Shown here piece after piece: positions 1 to 4,678 of a DNA stretch of 11,374 nucleotides (position 1 is its first letter; every line of letters begins with the position of its first letter). This DNA is from an uncultured Collinsella sp. (GTDB lineage Bacteria; Actinomycetota; Coriobacteriia; Coriobacteriales; Coriobacteriaceae), in NCBI GenBank assembly GCA_900550965.1, contig URUC01000066.1, forward strand, positions 1 through 11,374. Reading direction: 5' to 3'. A program made the position numbers and the translations under genes. A model generated the notes under the pieces. It worked only from the letters and a program-made list of their open reading frames with translations, had not been told where the DNA came from and ran no database searches.

Positions 1-253
1 CTTCCATGTCCTGCGAGCAAGCATGGAACACCTTGGTCACGCTCTCGTCGGCCATGAGTTCGGCCAAGGGAGACAGGTCGTCGATCACCAGCGGATCAAC
101 CGCGACGCTCTCGGCAGGAGTGGCAATCTGGACCAGGCACAGGCGCGGATGGAACGTGCGCTCGCGCAAAAACTCGGTATCGACGGCAATCGCGTCAAAC
201 TCACGGGCGCGCTGACAAAAGTCGAGTAGAGCCTGATGTGTGGAAATGTACAT
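1..253 (-). CDS. rnd: Ribonuclease D, N-terminal part (runs off window)
   Basis: This is the start of a DEDD-family 3'-5' exoribonuclease, an enzyme that trims tRNA and other structured RNA precursors in the cytoplasm. The ATG is at 253-251, and 84 complete codons are visible before the left edge cuts the gene. The ExoI motif VDTEF lies near residues 24-28, with metal-binding D25 and E27. It is followed by RxRTFHPRLCLVQIA, typical of RNase D, then by DPL near 53-55. The HACSQD stretch near 77-82 is the start of ExoII, with D82 as the next metal ligand. The spacing agrees with E. coli RNase D. A weak GATGGG-like ribosome binding site lies just upstream. The gene diverges from the lipid kinase. 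The HRDC domains expected in a complete RNase D are outside the window, so a shorter DEDD exonuclease cannot be fully excluded. Confidence 0.88.
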   Translation of the reverse strand, partial: MYISTHQALLDFCQRAREFDAIAVDTEFLRERTFHPRLCLVQIATPAESVAVDPLVIDDLSPLAELMADESVTKVFHACSQDME

Positions 254-351
254 ATCAACCCATCGAATAAGGTTAGGCCCGAAAAACACGGGTAGGATAT
301 CGGCATTGCCTTACAACTATACTCGGTTAGTCACAGAACGGGAACGTAAGT
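254..351. promoter_or_regulatory. Divergent intergenic region with candidate -10 for the lipid kinase
   Basis: This 98-bp gap separates the divergent RNase D and lipid kinase genes. A good -10 hexamer, TATACT, lies at 318-323 on the plus strand. It would place the transcription start near 330, only about 22 nt before the kinase ATG. No convincing -35 sits 16-18 bp upstream; TAGGAT at 293-298 is too far and weak. I could not find a clear promoter for the RNase D direction. Confidence 0.4.
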
Positions 352-1269
352 ATGCGCTGCCTTATCATCCACAACCCGGCATCGGGCCCCAGCTCAGATG
401 AAATCTACGCGTTCACGCACGCCCTCGCGCAAGGCGGCGACGAGGTCGTGATGCGTTTTATCGGCGATGGCATGGAGCCCGAGGACGCCGTGGCAGACGT
501 GCGCGAGTTTGATCGCGTGGTGATTTCGGGCGGCGACGGTACCGTCTCCAACGTGCTCGACCAGATGCGCGGATGCGGTGTCCCCACGCTCGTCTTCCCC
601 TCCGGCACGGCCTGCCTGTTCTTTAACAACATCGGTAATGCCCCCGAGGCAGCGGCGCTTGCCAAGGCTTGCCGCGCCGGTCGCACGGTCAAAGTGGACA
701 TGGGCGAACTCTTTTGGCTCGACGAGAACGGCAACGAGAAGCGCCACGGCTTTATCATCATCGCCGGCTCGGGCTTCGACGCCGAGATCATGATGAAGGC
801 CGCCCCCACCAAAAACGATATCGGCGAGATCGCCTATTTCCTGTCGGCGCTCGCCACACCCAACCCCACGGTGGCGCACTTTACGATTGAGCATGACGGC
901 ATTGTCGAGGAGCTCGATGGCATCTGCTGCATGGCCGGCAACACCTCGGTTATCCAAAACGACATCAACCTTTTCCCCGACTGCCGCATGAACGATGGCA
1001 TGGTCGACATTGCGGTCATCGAACCCGTGCGCACCGTGCAGCTGCTACCTACTGTGATCACCGCTGCGCTTGACCCCGCCGGCAAGGTACTCGGGCGCCC
1101 GCAGTTCAAGATCATCCAGACCAAGGAAGCCAAGATTACCTGCACCCCGTCGCTGGGCATGCAGTTCGATGGTGAGATTATCTCCAGCAATTCGGGCGTC
1201 TTTGGAGCCCGCGCGCTTCCGCAATGCCTCGACCTCATCGTCGACGAATTCTCCCCGCTCGGAAAATAG
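352..1269 (+). CDS. YegS/DgkB-type diacylglycerol/lipid kinase
   Basis: This 305-residue protein belongs to the DAGK catalytic family, which phosphorylates diacylglycerol or a related lipid at the inner membrane face using ATP. Family motifs appear in order: NPASG at 8-12, GGDGT at 60-64 (nucleotide binding), PSGTA at 83-87, GSGFDAE at 139-145, the acidic CRMNDGMVDI stretch at 211-220 and DGE at 273-275 (usual position of the catalytic acid). The length is normal for the family. There is no signal peptide or membrane segment, as expected for a peripheral membrane enzyme. One oddity is that the usual GTxND or GTANLLARNL segment reads GTACLFFNNIG, so Asn is replaced by Cys at 88. The start has only a weak GGGA-type site. 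The next gene begins 9 bp after the stop with AGGAGG overlapping it, so the two are probably co-transcribed. The lipid substrate is not evident from sequence. Confidence 0.85.
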   Translation: MRCLIIHNPASGPSSDEIYAFTHALAQGGDEVVMRFIGDGMEPEDAVADVREFDRVVISGGDGTVSNVLDQMRGCGVPTLVFPSGTACLFFNNIGNAPEAAALAKACRAGRTVKVDMGELFWLDENGNEKRHGFIIIAGSGFDAEIMMKAAPTKNDIGEIAYFLSALATPNPTVAHFTIEHDGIVEELDGICCMAGNTSVIQNDINLFPDCRMNDGMVDIAVIEPVRTVQLLPTVITAALDPAGKVLGRPQFKIIQTKEAKITCTPSLGMQFDGEIISSNSGVFGARALPQCLDLIVDEFSPLGK

Positions 1270-1278
1270 GAGGACCCT

Positions 1279-1371
1279 ATGAACGACAATCCCCTGCTCG
1301 GCTTTATCATCATCGTTTTGGCCATGCTCGTCGGCTATGCGATCAACGTGATCCACCGCCGGAAGAAGTAA
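1279..1371 (+). CDS. 30-residue single-pass membrane peptide
   Basis: This is a short ORF of 30 codons plus TAA with a perfect AGGAGG at 1268-1273, five bases before the ATG and overlapping the stop of the lipid kinase. The peptide begins MNDNPLLG, continues with a hydrophobic stretch at about residues 7-25 (GFIIIVLAMLVGYAINVI) and ends HRRKK. This is a classic N-out/C-in membrane anchor by the positive-inside rule. I recognise no family. The strong ribosome binding site, the operon-like spacing and the terminator 36 bp downstream argue that it is translated. A role beside the membrane-associated lipid kinase is an inference from position alone. Confidence 0.6.
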   Translation: MNDNPLLGFIIIVLAMLVGYAINVIHRRKK

Positions 1372-1406
1372 TTCCACATTGGCATGATATTCATCCAATT
1401 ATCGTC

Positions 1407-1450
1407 TCCCCTGCCGTTTATGCATTTGCCAAACAGCAGGGGATTTTCAT
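1407..1450 (+). terminator. Rho-independent terminator after kinase/small-peptide unit
   Basis: The arms TCCCCTGC (1407-1414) and GCAGGGGA (1436-1443) pair perfectly. After one C/A mismatch the stem is extended by GTTT/AAAC (1416-1419 with 1431-1434), around an 11-nt loop. A broken T-tract, TTTTCATTT, follows. It closes the transcript that starts upstream of the lipid kinase. Confidence 0.65.
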
Positions 1451-1499
1451 TTCGGGCATTCCCAGCAACTTTATTCGACTACAGTAATTACAGGGCGTC

Positions 1500-1678
1500 T
1501 TTATTAAAGTAAAGCTACAAAATGAGTATTCTTATCCGCTCATCGCATATTTTATGACGCTCATCGAGTATTTCATCGAATCTAGTGAATACTCTTTAGA
1601 CTTCCGATAGGCTAATAGATGTATTTATTAGCTGAAATCCTGCACGGTTCCGCGGGGTTTCAACGGTTGGGAGGGATT
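1500..1678. promoter_or_regulatory. AT-rich upstream region of C69 peptidase with tandem and inverted repeats
   Basis: This stretch is distinctly more AT-rich than the coding DNA around it. It holds two head-to-tail 21-bp units (1537-1557 and 1558-1578), identical at 16 of 21 positions and both starting CGCTCATCG. GAGTATTC (1524-1531) is the inverse of GAATACTC (1587-1594), and GAGTATT also recurs at 1566-1572. GCTAATA (1611-1617) is inverted as TATTAGC (1626-1632). The 21-bp period equals two helical turns, which suits a regulator binding one face of the DNA. No clear -10/-35 pair could be assigned, so a promoter here is inferred. Confidence 0.45.
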
Positions 1679-3484
1679 ATGAGGCTTACTCATCCCGTCA
1701 ACACGCTCAAGAAGCTTGGCTGCGGCCTTGCATTCGGAGCTGCGGCCATTATGGCCATGCCGACCTCGGCACTCGCTTGCACCCAGATCTACATGGGCAG
1801 CAAACTCACGGCGGACGGCAACACGTACTACGGCCGCGCAGAGGACTTTAGCACACGCTATATCAAGCACTTTGGCATTGAGCCTGCGCACAAGGACGGT
1901 AGCAAGTACACCTCGCTCGAATCCGGCTTTGAGTACAAGTCCACGGGCCCCACGTATCGCTACACCTTCGTTCGCGACAACCCCTCTCAGTGGGAAGATC
2001 GCTATGACGCTTATTCCGAGGCTGGCATCAACGAGAAGGGCGTCTCCTGCTCTGCCACGCTGAGCACCTCCTACAATGAGAAGGCCGAGGAGGCCGACCC
2101 CCTCACCGAGGAGACCGGCATCGGTGAGTACAACTACGCCAGCGTCATCTTGGGCGAGAGCGCCACGGCCCGCGAGGGCGTCGAGCTCCTCGGAAGTCTG
2201 GTCGATGAGCAGGGCATCTGCACCAACGACCAGATCATCACCGCCGACAACAACGAGACCTGGCTGTTCGCCGGACTTTCTGGCCATCAGTGGATTGCCA
2301 TGAAGCTCACCGACGACATCGCCTCGGTCAACCCCAACATCGGCAACCTTAACTACAAGGTTAACCTCGACGACACCGAGAACTGCCTCCACTCCAAGGA
2401 CATTCAGACCATGCCCGAAGAAAAGGGCTTTGCCAAGTACTTCGATGACGGCCAGTTCGACGTTGCCCAGACCTACGGTGAGGAAATTAGCGAGCAGGCC
2501 ATGCATTCTTGGTCGCGCTATATCCAGGGCCGCGATTACTTCATGGCTCCGCTTGCCGAGGGCACCGACTACGAGATCGTTAAGGACGAGCGCGAAGATG
2601 CTCGCGCCACGACCGGCGCCCTGGTCCACGAGATGCAGCCGCTGTTCTTCCAGCCCGGCAAGTCCGACTGGAACACCTTTGAGATGATCCGCAGCTTTGC
2701 TACTCGTGGCGAGAATGTCGCCGGCCTCAACGCCAACACCGACGGCGCCTATGCCATTGGCTCCAACCGCAACACCGAGATTCACACCTTCCAGATCCGT
2801 CAGGGCATGGACCCCGAGATCGCGACCATTCAGTGGGAGATGCTCTCCAACGCCGAATTCTCCGTCGCCATCCCCTTCTACTCCGCACTGCTCACCGAGG
2901 TCAGCCCCTACTTCAGCGATCAGGATGTCTCCTTCGATCACTGCGAAGAGGAAGACGTCGTGAACAACGAGGAGCCCAAGAACTCCACCAACTACGTCCT
3001 CATGGACATCAACACACTCGCCTATGAGAACCGCGACCACTGCGCCACCGGCGTCCGCGCCTATCTCGACGCCCTGCAGAAGGAACTCATCGAGCAGAAC
3101 CTAACCGTCGACGATGCCATGCAGGCCACTGAGGGCACCGAGGCCCGCACCGCCCTGGCAAACAAGGCCGGCAAGGCTGCCACCAAGAACACCTACCTCA
3201 AGTGCAAGGCTATGCTCGAGGAGATGCGTGACTACCTCAAGGAGGAGGATTTCTCCGAGGAGTTCGTCCCGAGTGACTACGATGCCGACAACGACTGCCT
3301 GGTCGAGTCCATCACCTACGCCGACGAGGCCCTCTCCGATGAGGATGTAGCCGAGCCCGAGGTCAAAGAGGAAGAGGCCACCGAGGAGAAGTCTGAGGGC
3401 AACAACATGGCTGCCATGGCCGTTGGCGCCGTCGTCATCATCGGTGTCTGCGCCTACGTGTTCTATCGTCGCAAGAAGGCCTAA
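1679..3484 (+). CDS. Secreted, membrane-anchored C69 family dipeptidase
   Basis: This 601-residue protein belongs to the C69/Ntn-hydrolase family, whose members are dipeptidases in which an N-terminal Cys is the nucleophile. I start it at ATG 1679, preceded by GGGAGGG (1669-1675); an in-frame ATG at 1619 has no ribosome binding site and would put extra residues before the signal peptide. Residues 1-33 form a signal peptide (KK near 11-12, hydrophobic core 15-28) ending in ALA, directly before C34-T-Q-I. Cleavage by signal peptidase I would therefore expose C34 as the catalytic N-terminus. Later family-like segments are DGNTYYGRAEDFS, AGINEKGVSCSATLST and NNETWLFAG. The last ~45 residues are an acidic Glu-rich linker, a membrane helix (about 577-596) and RRKKA, so the enzyme probably sits on the outer face of the membrane. 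There is no LPXTG motif. It is a single-gene unit between terminators. Its likely role is hydrolysis of extracellular dipeptides for uptake. Confidence 0.85.
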   Translation: MRLTHPVNTLKKLGCGLAFGAAAIMAMPTSALACTQIYMGSKLTADGNTYYGRAEDFSTRYIKHFGIEPAHKDGSKYTSLESGFEYKSTGPTYRYTFVRDNPSQWEDRYDAYSEAGINEKGVSCSATLSTSYNEKAEEADPLTEETGIGEYNYASVILGESATAREGVELLGSLVDEQGICTNDQIITADNNETWLFAGLSGHQWIAMKLTDDIASVNPNIGNLNYKVNLDDTENCLHSKDIQTMPEEKGFAKYFDDGQFDVAQTYGEEISEQAMHSWSRYIQGRDYFMAPLAEGTDYEIVKDEREDARATTGALVHEMQPLFFQPGKSDWNTFEMIRSFATRGENVAGLNANTDGAYAIGSNRNTEIHTFQIRQGMDPEIATIQWEMLSNAEFSVAIPFYSALLTEVSPYFSDQDVSFDHCEEEDVVNNEEPKNSTNYVLMDINTLAYENRDHCATGVRAYLDALQKELIEQNLTVDDAMQATEGTEARTALANKAGKAATKNTYLKCKAMLEEMRDYLKEEDFSEEFVPSDYDADNDCLVESITYADEALSDEDVAEPEVKEEEATEEKSEGNNMAAMAVGAVVIIGVCAYVFYRRKKA

Positions 3485-3500
3485 GGCCCTCATGTCCTAG

Positions 3501-3550
3501 CTGAGCGGGCAAGGCAGCGATGGCAGCCTCGCCCGCTCAGCCCGCTCTTT
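3501..3550 (+). terminator. Terminator of the C69 peptidase gene
   Basis: A perfect 10-bp stem, CTGAGCGGGC (3501-3510) with GCCCGCTCAG (3531-3540), is extended inside the loop by AGGC/GCCT. CCCGCTCTTTT follows. It starts 16 nt after the peptidase stop codon. Confidence 0.7.
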
Positions 3551-3555
3551 TGACC

Positions 3556-3593
3556 GGCGGGAAACCCGCCTGAAATCTTTTTAAAAAAGATTT
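3556..3593. repeat. GC hairpin plus A/T-rich inverted repeat next to the leader promoter
   Basis: GGCGGG-AAA-CCCGCC (3556-3570) is a short perfect hairpin. It is followed at once by AAATCTTTTT (3573-3582) and its exact inverse AAAAAGATTT (3584-3593). The first hairpin and the T-run could be a second terminator for the peptidase gene. The A/T dyad ends 22 bp before the candidate -10 at 3616 and covers the region expected to hold the -35, so it could instead be an operator or an UP-like element for the leader promoter. Confidence 0.45.
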
Positions 3594-3612
3594 CCCCGCA
3601 CACACTTCGCTG

Positions 3613-3621
3613 TGCTATAGT
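3613..3621 (+). promoter_or_regulatory. Extended -10 promoter of the Trp-leader/ECF transcript
   Basis: TGC-TATAGT (3613-3621) matches an extended -10 element (TGn plus a 5/6 hexamer). No TTGACA-like -35 is visible 17 bp upstream, which is common for extended -10 promoters. The start would be near 3628, giving a leader of about 265 nt before the S-component ATG. Confidence 0.5.
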
Positions 3622-3679
3622 GCAGCGCAACAGCAACTAGGTGCGACCGCGCCACGGCATCACGAAAGGAGCCACCAAC

Positions 3680-3748
3680 ATGAAGAACACGATGAACTCT
3701 CTCAACAACTGGTGGTGGCATGATGCGAATACGATCGGTCGACAGTGA
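3680..3748 (+). CDS. Tryptophan-rich leader peptide (WWW), trpL-like
   Basis: This is a 22-codon ORF preceded by AAAGGAG (3665-3671) with ideal 8-nt spacing. The peptide is MKNTMNSLNNWWWHDANTIG followed by RQ, and ends at TGA 3746-3748. Three consecutive TGG codons lie at 3710-3718. Trp is the rarest amino acid, so three in a row in a 22-mer just before a terminator is the hallmark of ribosome-mediated attenuation, as in trp operon leaders of actinobacteria and proteobacteria. The peptide itself probably has no function: ribosome stalling at the Trp codons is the sensor. The TGA is 38 nt before the terminator stem. Here the leader precedes a transporter gene rather than trp biosynthetic genes, which points to control of uptake by charged tRNA-Trp. 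Confidence 0.8.
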   Translation: MKNTMNSLNNWWWHDANTIGRQ

Positions 3749-3784
3749 GTCCCTCACGCCTGTTTTTGCGCTCTAGGTGATTGG

Positions 3785-3816
3785 AAGGCCTCCGGTTTCG
3801 ACCGGGGGCCTTTTTT
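3785..3816 (+). terminator. Attenuator terminator upstream of ECF S component
   Basis: GGCCTCCGGT (3787-3796) pairs with ACCGGGGGCC (3801-3810), including one G-U pair, around a UUCG tetraloop. AA/TT pairs extend the base, and TTTTTT follows. This is a strong intrinsic terminator between the leader peptide and the S gene, 78 bp before the S ATG, so transcription of the transporter must pass through it. A competing partner, TCGGTCGA (3735-3742), is complementary to the loop and 3' arm (3798-3805, TCGACCGG, with one G-U). Confidence 0.85.
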
Positions 3817-3893
3817 CTATCTCGAGCCCGATCGCATTCGCATCACGCGCCTCCGCTTTTCTCTTGCACTCCCATTCCGAAAGGATTTTCACC

Positions 3894-4466
3894 ATGTCTC
3901 AGAACACCACCGCCGCCCAGCCCCGCACCGTCCAGACCGCCGACCGCGGCAAACTCGATGTCCGCGCCCTCGTCCTGCTCGCCATCCTGCTCGCCGCCGG
4001 CTTCATCCTCAACTTCACCGTCGGCAAGGCAATCTCGGGCATCTCGGGCGGCATGATCAGCCCCGAGTTCATCATCTCGGCCTTCTGCCTCACCATCCTG
4101 GTCGTTCGCCCCAACATCGGCCAGGCGCTCGTCATTGGCCTCATCTCGGCTGCCGTGATCCAGATCACCGCCACTTCGCCGTTCGTCGATTTTGCCGCCG
4201 AGGGCATCGCCGCCATGCTCATGGCCGTCATCGTTAACGCTGCTGCCAAGGACGGACAGGTCAAGTCTGCCGTCGCCATCGTCGCAACGTTCGTGACCAC
4301 CTTTGTCTCGGGCGTCATCTTCATGGTCATCAAGATGGCCATGCTCGGCGTGGTGGGCGAGCTCGCCGCCGCCATGCTGCCCGTCGTCGCCATGACCGCC
4401 GTCTTTAACGCCATTCTGGTCGGCGCCCTCTACTTGCCCATCCAGAAGGCCCTGAAGCTCAACTAA
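3894..4466 (+). CDS. ECF transporter S component, probably for tryptophan
   Basis: This is a 190-residue, very hydrophobic integral membrane protein with the look of an ECF substrate-binding (S) subunit. It has a short hydrophilic N-terminus, then about six membrane helices (roughly 22-45, 54-71, 75-95, 97-118, 124-150 and 155-185). TM1 carries the AxxxA pattern (A30, A34) that S components use to dock on EcfT. The ATG at 3894 is chosen because AAAGGA (3880-3885) lies 8 nt upstream; the open frame extends back to 3777, but that part overlaps the terminator. The substrate is not readable from residues alone. Tryptophan is inferred from the Trp-codon attenuator in its leader and from the total absence of Trp in the protein. 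The ATPase and T subunits follow, so this is a group I-like locus with its own energising module. A distant relation to the TrpP family of tryptophan transporters is possible but unproven. Confidence 0.75.
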   Translation: MSQNTTAAQPRTVQTADRGKLDVRALVLLAILLAAGFILNFTVGKAISGISGGMISPEFIISAFCLTILVVRPNIGQALVIGLISAAVIQITATSPFVDFAAEGIAAMLMAVIVNAAAKDGQVKSAVAIVATFVTTFVSGVIFMVIKMAMLGVVGELAAAMLPVVAMTAVFNAILVGALYLPIQKALKLN

Positions 4467-4472
4467 CCCGTT

Positions 4473-4573
4473 CGGCTTTATGAGCCACCCCATCTTGGCG
4501 TTCATTCGTCGCTCGCGTGCCCAAGTACGCTTCGCTCCTCTTTCGCGCCAACCTGGGGCCCCTCGTAAAGCCG
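4473..4573. repeat. Long imperfect inverted repeat (28-bp arms)
   Basis: The arm at 4473-4500 begins CGGCTTTATGAG and ends TTGGCG. The arm at 4546-4573 is its inverse at 22 of 28 positions (CGCCAA ... CTCGTAAAGCCG). The 45-nt centre contains a smaller GCGT/ACGC pairing (inside 4515-4530). It begins 6 bp after the S-component stop and has no T-tract, so it is not an obvious intrinsic terminator. It may be a dispersed palindromic element or a processing/stability structure between the S gene and the ATPase gene. Confidence 0.6.
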
Positions 4574-4593
4574 TCTCCGCACTCCACCAACAA

Positions 4594-4666
4594 AGACTGT
4601 CCCAAACGACTAGCTTTTGGGGACGTTCTTAAACGACTAGTCATGTAAGAACGTCCCCAATGACTA
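4594..4666. repeat. Palindromic element with 14-bp perfect arms and a nested palindrome
   Basis: TTGGGGACGTTCTT (4617-4630) and AAGAACGTCCCCAA (4647-4660) are perfect inverted repeats. Their 16-nt loop contains the palindrome GACTAGTC (4635-4642). The 10-mer AAACGACTAG occurs twice, at 4604-4613 and 4631-4640. GTCCCAAA (4599-4606) can compete for the same GGGGAC arm (4619-4624). TGACTA ends the element at 4661-4666, directly before the AAAGG ribosome binding site (4669-4673) of the ATPase gene, so folding could influence translation initiation. It looks like a compact mobile or repeat (REP/MITE-like) sequence, but copies elsewhere cannot be seen from this window. Confidence 0.65.
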
Positions 4667-4678
4667 TGAAAGGTATCC

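Noticed and set aside
6..229. Two short plus-strand frames at the left edge
   Set aside because: The minus strand here encodes clear RNase D motifs, so these frames are shadows.
281..295. Small hairpin CCCG-AAAAACA-CGGG between RNase D and the kinase
   Set aside because: It has four base pairs and no useful T-tract, and lies between divergent genes where no terminator is needed.
1628..3040. 470-codon open frame on the minus strand opposite the C69 peptidase
   Set aside because: It is antisense to a well-supported gene and has a repetitive V/G/L-rich product with no recognisable motif. It is a codon-usage shadow.
3777..3893. N-terminal extension of the S component from GTG 3777
   Set aside because: It would translate through the attenuator terminator and lacks a ribosome binding site. 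The ATG at 3894 has AAAGGA at correct spacing.
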